Assembly (NCBI GenBank): GCA_035654835.1
Contig: DASRVZ010000082.1
Span: 1-64,000, forward strand
Source of the DNA: UBA4719 sp035654835
GTDB taxonomy: Bacteria > Actinomycetota > Actinomycetes > Actinomycetales > Dermatophilaceae
DNA length: 64,000 bases
Reading direction: 5' to 3'
Shown: in pieces, positions 16,200 through 25,086 of the stretch
Layout: the number at the start of each line of letters is the position of its first letter
Numbering within the stretch: the stretch's first letter is position 1
The notes under the pieces: model-generated
Told to the model about the DNA's origin: nothing
Seen by the model: only the letters and a program-made list of their open reading frames with translations
Database searches by the model: none
Position numbers and translations under genes: made by a program

Positions 16200-16952
16200 G
16201 TGAACGCCGTGGTCAGGCTTTCTCGCACGGAGTTCGATGCTGTCGTCATGGACCTGGACGGGGTCGTCACCGACACTGCTTCCCTGCACGAGATGGCGTG
16301 GAAGCGCATGTTCGACGGGTTCCTGGCCACCTGTCCACCGCGGCAGGGAGAGGACCACCGGCCGTTCGAGAACGAGGACTACCGGCGTTTCGTCGACGGC
16401 AGGCCTCGCTTCGACGGTGCAGCCGGCTTCCTGGCATCTCGGGGCATCGAGCTGCCTCCTGAGAAGGTCCACGCCCTGGCACTTCAGAAGGACGCCGACT
16501 TCCAGGACCTCCTGGGGCAGGAGGGCGCGAAGCTCCTGCCTGGCGCAGTGTCTCTGCTCACCGCGCTTCGCCGTGCGGGATTCCGGACGGCGATCGTGTC
16601 CGCGAGCCGCAACTGCAACGCGGTTCTGGGCCGGGCCGGCATCACCGAGCTGTTCGACGCGCAGGTGGATGGTGTTGTCGCTGCTGAGCTCGGGCTGCCG
16701 GGCAAGCCGGACCCGGCGGTCTACCTCGAGGCGGCAGGGAGGCTGAGGACTCCGCCAAAACGGTCCGTGGTGGTCGAGGACGCGTTGGCTGGGGTGGAGG
16801 CGGGTCACCGCGGCGGCTTCGGCCTGGTCATCGGCGTGGACCGCGCCGGACATCGGACGGAGCTGCTGGCTCACGGTGCAGACGTCATCGTCACCGATCT
16901 CGCAGGTGTCGACGTGGCGCAGCCATCCGCGGCGGAACGGCCGCGGCCATGA
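16200..16952 (+). CDS. HAD-family beta-phosphoglucomutase-like hydrolase
   Basis: 250 aa. Motif I is DLDGVVTD, with the nucleophile and general acid Asp; motif II is IVSASRNC, motif III the Lys of GLPGKPDPAVY, motif IV VVEDALAGVEAG. This matches beta-phosphoglucomutases and related sugar-phosphate phosphatases. Paired with a GH65 phosphorylase it would convert beta-glucose-1-phosphate to glucose-6-phosphate. The GTG at 16200 is preferred over the ATG at 16155 because GGAGG lies 5 nt upstream and the fold starts just after it. Its stop overlaps the GH65 ATG. In M. tuberculosis the two domains are fused in Rv2006. Confidence 0.85.
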   Translation: MNAVVRLSRTEFDAVVMDLDGVVTDTASLHEMAWKRMFDGFLATCPPRQGEDHRPFENEDYRRFVDGRPRFDGAAGFLASRGIELPPEKVHALALQKDADFQDLLGQEGAKLLPGAVSLLTALRRAGFRTAIVSASRNCNAVLGRAGITELFDAQVDGVVAAELGLPGKPDPAVYLEAAGRLRTPPKRSVVVEDALAGVEAGHRGGFGLVIGVDRAGHRTELLAHGADVIVTDLAGVDVAQPSAAERPRP

Positions 16953-19357
16953 GCGACTGGGTCCTCGCCTACGAGGGTTTCGACCCGGCGCACGAAGGTC
17001 TGCGTGAAGCCCTCTGCACGCTCGGCAACGGGTACTTCGCCACCCGCGGAGCGGCACCGGAGTCGCGGGCGGACGGGGTCCACTACCCCGGCACCTACGT
17101 CGCGGGTTGCTGGAACCGGTTGAGTGACGAGGTCGACGGACAGACGGTTGACAACGAGAGCATGGTGAACCTGCCCAACTGGCTCCCGGTCACCATCGCG
17201 GTGGACGACGGAGAATGGCTCGATGTCGCGCAGGTGGAGGTGATCACCCAGCGGCAGGAGCTGGACCTGCGACGTGGCGTCCTCACGAGGTGGCTTCGCA
17301 TCCGTGACTCGCAGGGACGGATCACGGGGCTGACCCAGCGGCGCTTCGTGCACATGAGGCGGGCTCACCTGGCCGGACTTGAGACGACGGTCATCGCAGA
17401 GAACTGGTCCGGCCTGCTGCACATCCGAACGGGTATCGACGGGACGGTGCGGAACACGGGCGTGGACCGCTACCGGAAGCTGGCCAGCGACCACCTCCTG
17501 TCGATCTCTCAGGGATCTCATGGTCCCGACACGATTGTGCTGACCGTGGAGACGAGCCAGTCCCGGATCAGGATCGCCACCGGAGCGCGAACCCGGCTTC
17601 GGCTTTCCGGCGAACGGTGCGACCCCCCCCGGCAGCTTCGGGCCGAGCCGGGCCTGGTCGAACAGGAGATGGCCGTGGCTGTCACGGCCGGCCAGATGGT
17701 GACGGTGGAGAAGGTGGTGGCACTGCACACCGTTCGCGACTGGGCTGTCTCGGAGCCGGCCGAGGCGGTGGTGGCGGAGCTGGAAAGGGCGGACGACTTC
17801 CAGGTGTTGCTCGACGACCACGCGCTGGCCTGGGCGCACCTGTGGGAACGGTTCTACACCGAGCTTGACGACGGTCACCAGGCCGGCCCGCAGGCTTCGC
17901 TCACCATCCGGCTGTATCTGTTCCACCTGTTGCAGACGTTGTCCCTGCACACGCTTGAGGCGGACGCCGGCGTGCCGGCCCGCGGGTTGCACGGCGAGGC
18001 CTATCGCGGGCACGTCTTCTGGGACGAGCTGTTCGTGCTCCCCGTGTTGACCCTGAGGGCTCCCGGTCTCACCCGGGCCCTGATGAGCTACCGGTACCGC
18101 CGGCTGCCAGCCGCCCGTGAAGCAGCCCTTGCCTGCGGTCTTACCGGCGCGCTGTATCCCTGGCAGTCGGGCAGCGACGGCCGCGAGGTGAGCCAGCTGA
18201 TCCACCTCAATCCCCTGTCCGGACGATGGCTGCCCGATGTCAGCGCGCTTCAGCGCCATGCGGGCCTGGCGGTGGCCTTCACCGCGTGGCACTACTTCGA
18301 GGCGACCGGAGACATGGGCTTCCTCGATAGGGAGGGCGCTGAGATGATCCTGGACATCGCCCGCTACTGGGCCGCTCTCGCCACCCATGACCCGGACCTG
18401 GACCGTTTCGTCATCCGCGGCGTGATGGGACCCGACGAGTTCCACACCGGGTACCCCGGCGCCGAGGCTGCAGGCGTGGACAACAACTCCTATACGAACA
18501 TCATGGCGGTGTGGGTGCTGCGCCGGGCTCTCGACGTCCTTGAGGCACTACCCGCGCGGCGACGGCTGGAGCTGACCAAGAGCCTCGGGCTGCGTCCCAG
18601 CGAGGAGAAGCGCTGGCGGCAGATGACCCACAAGATGTTCGTGCCTTTCCATCTCGGCGTCATCAGCCAGTTCGAGGGGTACGAGGACCTTGAGGAGCTC
18701 GACTGGGAGGCCTACCGAGATCGGTATGGCAACATCCAGCGCCTCGACCGGATCCTCGAGGCGGAGGGACGTTCGGTCAACGATTACCAAGCCTCGAAAC
18801 AGCCCGATGTCCTGATGTTGTTCTATCTGCTCTCCGCGGACGAGCTAGGCGATCTGCTCAGCGATCTCGGCTACCCGATGGAGCAGGATCTGATCCCCAG
18901 GACTATCGAGTACTACCTCGGCCGTACCTCCCACGGCTCCACTCTCAGCGCCTTGGTGCATGCCTGGGTGCTCGCCAGGGCACACCGGGAGCAGTCGCTG
19001 GATTATTTCAAGCTCCTGCTGGAGAGTGACGTCGCCGACGTGCAGGGTGGCACGACCGCAGAGGGGATCCACCTGGCTGCGATGGCCGGAAGCGTCGACC
19101 TGTTGCAGCGGTGCTTCACCGGACTCGAGACGCGCGGTGGCGTGCTGCGGTTCAATCCACAGTGGCCCGAACAGCTCGGAACGTTCAACTGCCGGTTGAG
19201 GTTTCGCGGGAGCGACATCATCGTCCGGATCAGCAGCACCCTGCTGCGTGTCAGCGCGGAGTCCGACAACGTCCCCGAGTTCCAGGTCTCCTGTCGCGGT
19301 CAGCTGCTCACGCTACGGCCGGGGGAGTCTGTGGAGTTCGAGCTGCCGTCAGGTTGA
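16949..19357 (+). CDS. GH65 disaccharide phosphorylase (trehalose/kojibiose/maltose type)
   Basis: 802 aa, typical GH65 length. Cytoplasmic enzyme that would split an alpha-glucosyl disaccharide with phosphate to glucose and beta-glucose-1-phosphate. Seen: N-terminal beta-sandwich signature (LREALCTLGNGYFATRGA), the (alpha/alpha)6 barrel with GEAYRGHVFWDELFVLPVL, catalytic acid Glu497 in GVMGPDEFHTGYPG, phosphate-loop residues in the KQPDVL and RTSHGSTLS segments, and the small C-terminal sheet. Coupled to the HAD gene and behind a DosR-type box, so a role in storage-sugar turnover during hypoxia is inferred. The exact disaccharide cannot be told from sequence by eye. Confidence 0.92.
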   Translation: MSDWVLAYEGFDPAHEGLREALCTLGNGYFATRGAAPESRADGVHYPGTYVAGCWNRLSDEVDGQTVDNESMVNLPNWLPVTIAVDDGEWLDVAQVEVITQRQELDLRRGVLTRWLRIRDSQGRITGLTQRRFVHMRRAHLAGLETTVIAENWSGLLHIRTGIDGTVRNTGVDRYRKLASDHLLSISQGSHGPDTIVLTVETSQSRIRIATGARTRLRLSGERCDPPRQLRAEPGLVEQEMAVAVTAGQMVTVEKVVALHTVRDWAVSEPAEAVVAELERADDFQVLLDDHALAWAHLWERFYTELDDGHQAGPQASLTIRLYLFHLLQTLSLHTLEADAGVPARGLHGEAYRGHVFWDELFVLPVLTLRAPGLTRALMSYRYRRLPAAREAALACGLTGALYPWQSGSDGREVSQLIHLNPLSGRWLPDVSALQRHAGLAVAFTAWHYFEATGDMGFLDREGAEMILDIARYWAALATHDPDLDRFVIRGVMGPDEFHTGYPGAEAAGVDNNSYTNIMAVWVLRRALDVLEALPARRRLELTKSLGLRPSEEKRWRQMTHKMFVPFHLGVISQFEGYEDLEELDWEAYRDRYGNIQRLDRILEAEGRSVNDYQASKQPDVLMLFYLLSADELGDLLSDLGYPMEQDLIPRTIEYYLGRTSHGSTLSALVHAWVLARAHREQSLDYFKLLLESDVADVQGGTTAEGIHLAAMAGSVDLLQRCFTGLETRGGVLRFNPQWPEQLGTFNCRLRFRGSDIIVRISSTLLRVSAESDNVPEFQVSCRGQLLTLRPGESVEFELPSG

Positions 19358-20052
19358 CGTCGTCGTCTCGTCACATGATTGCGTCGGGCGTCTCGCCGCC
19401 GACTGTCCGGTGATGTCCGCCTGAGACGCGGACGAACTGCGAGTGCGGCAGCGGACGCCACCGCCACGGCCCACCACCAGCTGAGGTCGCCGGGCCGGGG
19501 ATGTTCGGGCAGTGGCTCGGCAACGACGGCTCGGCGAATTCGAAGCAGGCAGTAGGGCGTTGTCGCCGCGGCGAGACTCTCATCGTCCATCCGCCGAGGA
19601 TCAACCCCGGCAGCGCGCGCGGCGAACCCGCTCGCCACCAGCACCTCGCGCAACAGACGGATCCGGTCGGGGTGATCGCTGACCTCCTCAACGATGCCGA
19701 CCCAGCGCTCACCCGGGGGCCACACCTCCACGCGCGGCTGCGCCCTCACGTTGCGGTACCAGTCCGAGCCGGTGCCGAACCCGGCCGTGCAATACAGCTC
19801 ACCGTCGACGATCGCGTAGTTGAGGGGCGTCCACCGCCGACTCCCGGTACGCCGTCCGGTGTGACCGAGCACGAAGATGCGACCCGACCCGGCCGGCCAC
19901 ACGTTCATCCAGCGCCCCAGTCCGAGACGCCACATCGCCACCATGAACGGGTTGAAGCGTCGAAAGGCGACCCTCAGCCGTTCGGCAGTCACATCGTCAG
20001 CAGTCACATCGTCAATGCGGTGCGGGCCGGGGTGAGGCCCCTCGTTGTTCAC
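19300..20052 (-). CDS. Deazaflavin (F420)-dependent nitroreductase-family protein with C-terminal membrane anchor
   Basis: 250 aa. The central part (GRIFVLGHTGRRTGSRRWTP, YCTAGFGTGSDWYRNVRAQP) is the split-barrel signature of the Ddn/FDOR family, which uses F420H2 or binds fatty acids. A hydrophobic stretch (LSWWWAVAVASAAALAV) and a basic tail follow, suggesting membrane attachment. The GTG at 20052 overlaps the upstream stop (GTGA). The last 58 bp overlap the GH65 3' end on the other strand, so the true C-terminus is a long low-complexity tail. A DosR-type box precedes the two-gene unit. Confidence 0.82.
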   Translation of the reverse strand: MNNEGPHPGPHRIDDVTADDVTAERLRVAFRRFNPFMVAMWRLGLGRWMNVWPAGSGRIFVLGHTGRRTGSRRWTPLNYAIVDGELYCTAGFGTGSDWYRNVRAQPRVEVWPPGERWVGIVEEVSDHPDRIRLLREVLVASGFAARAAGVDPRRMDDESLAAATTPYCLLRIRRAVVAEPLPEHPRPGDLSWWWAVAVASAAALAVRPRLRRTSPDSRRRDARRNHVTRRRRQPDGSSNSTDSPGRSVSS

Positions 20053-20525
20053 ACCTTCCTTGGGACGGCACCGGTCAGGGTGCATACGAAACGTATCGCC
20101 TTGTGCCCGGCGTCGGCTGTCGGGCCGAACATCAGCGGGCAGCCCCCGTCGATCACGGTGATGCCTTGCTGCCGGCCGTATTCGGCGGCAGCCGCGGAGA
20201 CGCTGCCGCCCCCGAAGGCACGATGCATCCACACCTGCTTGATGCCGAGCTCGGCGCACTCGCGCATCGTGACCTCGGCGGTCGCCGGCCGGGTCCCGAT
20301 CACGACCGCGTCGACGCCGCCGGGGATCGATTTCAGGTCGTGGTAGCACAGATCGCCTTCGACCTCGTCCGCGTTCGGGTTGACGGCGAGCACCTCATAC
20401 CCTCGGTCCCGAAGTCGTTGGTACACGACGTTGCTCCCGTGGCCGGCAGGGGTCCTGGAGACTCCGGTGACCGCGACCCGCTTGTTGGAGAGGAACTGGG
20501 CGGCTGCGTCCTTGATGGTTTCCAT
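20049..20525 (-). CDS. CoA-binding Rossmann protein (YccU-like)
   Basis: 158 aa. A single CoA-binding domain related to the succinyl-CoA synthetase alpha subunit: VAVTGVSRTPAGHGSNVVYQ near the N-terminus, VLAVNPNADEVEGDLCYHDL, and KQVWMHRAFGGGSVS. There is no ATP-grasp part. Family members bind CoA, but their role is little known. Downstream, by a four-base overlap, is the deazaflavin-type reductase. The ATG at 20525 lies 38 bp from a perfect DosR-type box, so this pair is probably hypoxia-induced. Confidence 0.85.
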   Translation of the reverse strand: METIKDAAAQFLSNKRVAVTGVSRTPAGHGSNVVYQRLRDRGYEVLAVNPNADEVEGDLCYHDLKSIPGGVDAVVIGTRPATAEVTMRECAELGIKQVWMHRAFGGGSVSAAAAEYGRQQGITVIDGGCPLMFGPTADAGHKAIRFVCTLTGAVPRKV

Positions 20526-20562
20526 GGCTCCATTCTCTGCGGCAGTGGCGGCGCAGCGAGTA

Positions 20563-20576
20563 GGGCCGAAGGTCCC
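20563..20576. promoter_or_regulatory. Perfect DosR-type box
   Basis: GGGCCGAAGGTCCC is the exact reverse complement of GGGACCTTCGGCCC. It is 38 bp before the CoA-binding gene (leftward) and 84 bp before cstA (rightward). By distance it more likely serves the leftward pair; it may affect both. Confidence 0.8.
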
Positions 20577-20659
20577 CGCCAGATCGCCCGGCCCTAACTG
20601 GAAAAGTCCGAAAGAGCTAGATTCTTCACAAACCGGATAAATCCACCAGGAGGATCCCC

Positions 20660-22897
20660 ATGTCAACGGTCACGTCTAGCGGTCAAACTGGGCGGGCTCT
20701 CACGCCTCCTGAACAACCGAAACCCAAGATGACGCGCAAGTCCATTGCGGTCTGGGGGTCCGTTGCAGTGGTCGGTGCGGTCTGCTGGACGGTCCTGGCC
20801 CTGGCCCGCGGCGAGAATGTCTCCGCATTGTGGATCTTGTTCGCCGCGCTCTCGTCCTACGCGATCGCCTACCGGTTCTACTCCCGCTTCATCGCCTACA
20901 AGGTGCTCGGCGTCGACAACACCCGGGCCACTCCGGCCGAACGCCTCCAGAACGGCGTCGACTACGACGTGACCGACCGGAGGGTGCTGTTTGGTCACCA
21001 CTTCGCGGCCATTGCCGGCGCCGGCCCGCTCGTCGGCCCGGTGCTCGCCGCCCAGATGGGTTATCTGCCAGGCACGATCTGGATCATCGTCGGCGTCATC
21101 TTCGCCGGCGCGGTGCAGGACATGGTGGTGCTCTTCTTCTCGATGCGCCGTAACGGCAAGAGCCTCGGCCAGATGATCCGTGAGGAGATCGGCACCATCG
21201 GCGGCGTCGCAGCACTGATCGCGGTCTTCGCGATCATGATCATCATCCTTGCGGTGCTCGCCCTCGTCGTGGTCAACGCCCTTGCCGGGTCCCCCTGGGG
21301 TGTCTTCTCGATCGGGCTCACCATCCCGATCGCGCTCTTCATGGGCTTCTACCTGCGCTACCTGCGGCCGGGTCGGGTCATGGAGGTCACCGTGATCGGT
21401 GTCGCTCTGTTGCTGGCGGCGATCATCGGTGGCAACTACGTCGGGCAGATGGGTCTGGCCGACGTGCTGACCCTCTCGCCGAACGCACTGGTCCTGGCTC
21501 TGGTTGTCTACGGTTTCGTGGCGTCCATCCTGCCGGTGTGGATGCTGCTGGCCCCGCGTGACTATCTGTCCACCTTCATGAAGGTCGGCGTCATCGCGCT
21601 CCTTGCGGTCGGGCTCGTCATCGCCCGGCCGATGCTCGAGAGCCCGGCGATCTCGGACTTCGCGATCAGTGGCCACGGCCCGGTTTTCGCCGGGAAGCTG
21701 TTCCCGTTCGTGTTCATCACGATCGCCTGCGGTGCCTTGTCAGGGTTCCATTCGCTGATCGCCTCGGGCACCACGCCCAAGATGATCGGCAAGGAGAGCC
21801 AGGTCCGGATGATCGGCTACGGCGGCATGCTGATGGAGTCGTTCGTCGCCATCAGCGCACTGATCGCCGCCTCGGTCATCAACCAGGGGATCTACTACGC
21901 GATCAACAGCCCCTCCGGCGCCACGGGCGGTACGCCGGCTGCGGCCGCGCAGTTCATCGGCACCCTCGGCATGACCATCACCCCGGCCGACCTCGCCGCC
22001 GCGGCACAGTCCATCCACGAGACCACCCTGATCTCCCGCACCGGTGGCGCGCCCACCCTCGCGTTCGGGATCTCGCTGATCTTCTCGAAGGCGTTCGGCG
22101 GAGGCCTCGCCGCGTTCTGGTACCACTTCGCGATCATGTTCGAGGCGCTGTTCATCCTCACCGCAGTCGATGCCGGCACCCGCGTCGGCCGCTTCATGCT
22201 TCAGGACACGATCGGCAACGTGTGGCCGAAGTACGCCGACGTCTCCTGGAAGCCCGCCGCCTGGTCGGCCAGCGCGGCCGTCGTCGGGTTGTGGGGATAC
22301 ATGCTGTGGGTCGGCGTGAACGACCCGCTCGGTGGCATCCACCAGCTGTTGCCGCTGTTCGGTATCGCCAACCAGCTGCTTGCGGCCATCGCGCTGGCCT
22401 TGTGCGTGACGTTGTTGATCAAGCACGGGAAGCTCAAGTACGCCTGGGTTGCCGGCATCCCCCTGGCATGGGACCTCATCATCACGATGACTGCCAGCTG
22501 GCAGAAGGTGTTCTCCGGCGACCCCAAGATCGGCTTCTTCTCCCAGCGCAACCTCTACCAGAGCGCTCTCGACCAGGGCAACCTGCTCAAGCCTGCGAAG
22601 AGCTTGGACGAGATGAACCTGATTATTACCAACGCCACCGTTGACGGCGTCCTGCAGGCGCTCTTCGCGCTGCTCACCCTCACCGTGATCTTCAGTGCGA
22701 TCCCGGTCTGGATCAAGGCGGCGAAACTGGGCGGGCTGCCGACCAGCGAGGTACCGCACGTGCCGTCGCACATCGTCGCACCGGCCGACTTCTTTGCCAC
22801 CGCGGATGAGAAGCAGGCGGTCCGTGAGTACGAAGCCATCGAGCGCGAGCTGGCCGCTGCTGAGCGCGAGCTGGCCGGATCCGGCAGACCGCGATGA
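20660..22897 (+). CDS. cstA: CstA-family carbon starvation / pyruvate transporter
   Basis: 745-aa membrane protein with about 18 hydrophobic segments. CstA signatures include FYSRFIAYKVLGVDNTRATPA, DRRVLFGHHFAAIAGAGPLVGP and AVDAGTRVGRFMLQD, plus the SGFHSLIASGTTPKMI segment. Known homologues import pyruvate or peptides during starvation. AGGAGG precedes the ATG. A small YbdD-family gene follows with ATGA overlap, the usual partner. The C-terminal end is a charged Glu/Ala-rich helix. Confidence 0.94.
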   Translation: MSTVTSSGQTGRALTPPEQPKPKMTRKSIAVWGSVAVVGAVCWTVLALARGENVSALWILFAALSSYAIAYRFYSRFIAYKVLGVDNTRATPAERLQNGVDYDVTDRRVLFGHHFAAIAGAGPLVGPVLAAQMGYLPGTIWIIVGVIFAGAVQDMVVLFFSMRRNGKSLGQMIREEIGTIGGVAALIAVFAIMIIILAVLALVVVNALAGSPWGVFSIGLTIPIALFMGFYLRYLRPGRVMEVTVIGVALLLAAIIGGNYVGQMGLADVLTLSPNALVLALVVYGFVASILPVWMLLAPRDYLSTFMKVGVIALLAVGLVIARPMLESPAISDFAISGHGPVFAGKLFPFVFITIACGALSGFHSLIASGTTPKMIGKESQVRMIGYGGMLMESFVAISALIAASVINQGIYYAINSPSGATGGTPAAAAQFIGTLGMTITPADLAAAAQSIHETTLISRTGGAPTLAFGISLIFSKAFGGGLAAFWYHFAIMFEALFILTAVDAGTRVGRFMLQDTIGNVWPKYADVSWKPAAWSASAAVVGLWGYMLWVGVNDPLGGIHQLLPLFGIANQLLAAIALALCVTLLIKHGKLKYAWVAGIPLAWDLIITMTASWQKVFSGDPKIGFFSQRNLYQSALDQGNLLKPAKSLDEMNLIITNATVDGVLQALFALLTLTVIFSAIPVWIKAAKLGGLPTSEVPHVPSHIVAPADFFATADEKQAVREYEAIERELAAAERELAGSGRPR

Positions 22898-23082
22898 AGG
22901 CAGCCGCGCTCAAGGCCGGGCGCGGGATCCTCTGGTATCTCAAACAGTCCACCGGCGAGGCCAAGTGGGACGAGTACCTCGAGCGCTGCCGCAATGACGG
23001 CGTCGAGCCCACCTCGCGCCGGGATTTCGAGCGGCACCGGGCCGAGCACAACGAGAAGAACCCGCGGGCCCGCTGCTGCTGA
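22894..23082 (+). CDS. YbdD/YjiX-family small protein, CstA partner
   Basis: 62 aa: the family core is WDEYLERCRNDG followed by RRDFERHRAEHNEKNPRARCC, with the typical C-terminal Cys pair. It overlaps cstA by ATGA. In enterobacteria these proteins are needed for pyruvate uptake by CstA or BtsT. Length matches the family (about 65 aa). Confidence 0.9.
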   Translation: MKAAALKAGRGILWYLKQSTGEAKWDEYLERCRNDGVEPTSRRDFERHRAEHNEKNPRARCC

Positions 23083-23124
23083 CCGCGGCACAGTGGTTGC
23101 TACTGAACAAGATTTCTAGCTGTA

Positions 23125-23160
23125 TCCGCCGGATCCGGGCTCTGTCCCAGGTCCGGCGGA
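23125..23160. terminator. Hairpin between convergent cstA-ybdD and lrp genes
   Basis: Perfect 9-bp outer stem TCCGCCGGA/TCCGGCGGA, extending to about 15 bp with two G-U or mismatched positions, loop near 23140-23145. No U tract follows. Its place between convergent genes suits a bidirectional terminator. Confidence 0.65.
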
Positions 23161-23178
23161 CTCAGTCTGCGGGCGGAC

Positions 23179-23658
23179 TCAGTCTGCGGGCAATACGTTG
23201 GTGCCCCGCAGATGCCGGAAGACGAGGCTGGTCTCTGCGTGCTGGATGGCCGGGCTCGCGGCGAAGTACTCGAGGATGAAGTCGTGCAGTGCGGTCGTGT
23301 CGGCCGTCGCGACGTGCAGCAGGTAGTCCGTTCCCCCGGCGACGTGGAACACCTCGACCACGCCCGGCAGGTGTGGGGCCAGGGTGACGAAGGCCTCGAT
23401 CTGGTCGCGGAGATGTGCCTGCATACGGACGGCAATGATCGCCTGAATGGGCAGGCCGACAGCGGTCAGGTCGATGTCCGCGTGGTAACCGCGAATGACG
23501 CCACTTTCACGAAGGGCCCGGACCCGCCCAAGACAGGTTGACGGCGCGATCCCCACCGCGGATGCAAGTGCGAGGTTGGGCATTCGGCCGTCGGCGGCGA
23601 GCAGTCTCAGAATCGCGTGGTCGATCTCATCGAGCACAGAGCGTCGAACGTTGTTCAC
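23179..23658 (-). CDS. Lrp/AsnC-family regulator, probable controller of methionine gamma-lyase
   Basis: 159 aa. N-terminal HTH (LDEIDHAILRLLAADGRMPN, VGIAPSTCLGRVRALRESG) and C-terminal RAM ligand-binding domain (LPGVVEVFHVAGGTDYLLHV). Divergent from the PLP-dependent lyase gene, the standard arrangement for local Lrp activators of amino-acid catabolism. GGAGG lies 8 nt before the GTG at 23658; an ATG at 23664 is only 2 nt from it and less likely. Confidence 0.88.
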   Translation of the reverse strand: MNNVRRSVLDEIDHAILRLLAADGRMPNLALASAVGIAPSTCLGRVRALRESGVIRGYHADIDLTAVGLPIQAIIAVRMQAHLRDQIEAFVTLAPHLPGVVEVFHVAGGTDYLLHVATADTTALHDFILEYFAASPAIQHAETSLVFRHLRGTNVLPAD

Positions 23659-23751
23659 CGGCATTGCCTCCAGACGTTCAGGCGCCGAATAGATGACAGC
23701 AAGTGGCGCTAGAAGCGAATGTAATGCGTAATCCTTGTTTGTGGACTCGTG

Positions 23752-23765
23752 AAGTGTCGACACTT
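23752..23765. promoter_or_regulatory. Perfect palindrome in the lrp/lyase intergenic region
   Basis: AAGTGTCGACACTT is a perfect 14-bp palindrome, 30 bp before the lyase ATG. The flanks TGGAC...GGACCA lend further partial symmetry. A likely Lrp-type operator. Confidence 0.6.
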
Positions 23766-23795
23766 GGACCAACAGTTGAACTTTCAGGAGGCATC

Positions 23796-24977
23796 ATGAG
23801 CACCCTCGAGACTCGTGCAGTACATGCCGGTCGACGTGACCTTGCCGGTCTTGGCATCCATGTGCCCTCGATCGACCTGTCCACCACCAGTCCGCTGGCT
23901 GACGTCGAGTCCGGCGGCGACGCCTACGAGGTCCTGGCGACCGGTGGGCGGCCGATCCCTGGCGGCAGCCTTGTCTACGGCCGGCTGTGGAATCCCACCG
24001 TCGCCCGCTTTGAGGACGCTCTCGCCGAGCTCGAGGGCGCTGAAGAGGCCGTCGCCTTCGCCACGGGCATGGCCGCGATGACCGCCTGCCTTCTCGCCAT
24101 GAGCGCCTCGGGCAAGCGGCATGTCGTGGCGGTCCGTCCGGTCTACGGCGGCACCGACCACCTGCTGGACAGCGGTCTGCTCGGCGTGGAGGTCACCTGG
24201 GCTGGCGCCAAGGAGATCGGGAATGCCCTGCGACCCGACACCGGTCTGGTGATCGTCGAGACCCCCGCGAACCCCACCCTGGCGCTGCTGGATCTCGCCG
24301 ATGTCTGCGCGCAGGCCGGCGATGTCCCGGTCCTGGTCGACAACACCTTTGCCACGCCTGTTCTGCAGCAACCGATGCGGCACGGCGCAGCGCTCGTTCT
24401 GCACAGCGCCACCAAGTTCATCGGCGGCCACGGTGATGTCATGGCCGGCGTCGTTGCCACGGGCCCGGAATGGGCGGCGGCCCTGCGACGGGTTCGAGCC
24501 GTGACCGGCGCAGTACTTCACCCGCTCGCCGGCTACCTGTTGCACCGCGGGCTGCAGACCCTGCCTATCCGGGTACGAGCCCAGCAGGCGAGCGCCCAGC
24601 AGGTCGCAGAATGGCTGGTAGCCCATCCGGCAGTGGAGGCCGTGCACTATCCAGGCCTGCCCGGATGCGACCCCGACGACATCCTCGGTCGCCAGATGGC
24701 GGGCCCCGGATCCGTGCTGGCCTTCGAAGTGGCCGGCGGCTACCCGGCCGCGGCCGCCATGGCCAATGCCTGCAAGCTCATCAGCCATGCGGTCTCGCTG
24801 GGGGGCACCGAGACCCTGATCGAGCACCCCGCGTCCCTGACCCACCGGCCGGTAGCGGCGGAGGCCCGTCCGAACCCAGGCCTCCTGCGCATCTCGATCG
24901 GGCTCGAGGCTGTCGAAGACCTCTGCGCGGACCTCGACGAAGCACTCAAGGGCGGAGCACTCAAGAGCGACCTGTAG
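23796..24977 (+). CDS. Cys/Met-metabolism PLP enzyme, probable methionine gamma-lyase
   Basis: 393 aa, fold type I. PLP Lys lies in HSATKFIGGHGD; phosphate and ring contacts include ATGMAAMTACL and VDNTFATPVLQQP; the C-terminus has SLGGTETLIEHPASLTHRPV. Methionine gamma-lyase (methionine to methanethiol, 2-oxobutyrate and ammonia) is preferred over cystathionine gamma-synthase because a divergent Lrp regulator suggests catabolism, but the active-site Cys typical of MGL was not clearly located. AGGAGG precedes the ATG at 23796; upstream in-frame sequence is intergenic. Confidence 0.85.
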   Translation: MSTLETRAVHAGRRDLAGLGIHVPSIDLSTTSPLADVESGGDAYEVLATGGRPIPGGSLVYGRLWNPTVARFEDALAELEGAEEAVAFATGMAAMTACLLAMSASGKRHVVAVRPVYGGTDHLLDSGLLGVEVTWAGAKEIGNALRPDTGLVIVETPANPTLALLDLADVCAQAGDVPVLVDNTFATPVLQQPMRHGAALVLHSATKFIGGHGDVMAGVVATGPEWAAALRRVRAVTGAVLHPLAGYLLHRGLQTLPIRVRAQQASAQQVAEWLVAHPAVEAVHYPGLPGCDPDDILGRQMAGPGSVLAFEVAGGYPAAAAMANACKLISHAVSLGGTETLIEHPASLTHRPVAAEARPNPGLLRISIGLEAVEDLCADLDEALKGGALKSDL

Positions 24978-25037
24978 AACGACCCTTATCAGGAGTAGAG
25001 ACACGCGTGCCCACTGACGAGTAGGCCGCATTTTTCC

Positions 25038-25051
25038 GGGACCTATGGCCC
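25038..25051. promoter_or_regulatory. DosR-type box before a GyrI-like gene
   Basis: GGGACCTATGGCCC fits the mycobacterial pattern GGGACnnnnGGCCC. It ends 35 bp before the ATG at 25087 and overlaps an alternative ATG at 25045, which argues for the downstream start. Confidence 0.65.
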
Positions 25052-25086
25052 GTGGCCCGGCCGCGAATACGGCCGACGATCGAGCC

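Noticed and set aside
20663..21676. Minus-strand frame inside cstA
   Set aside because: Asp/Arg/His-rich shadow frame of a membrane-protein gene.
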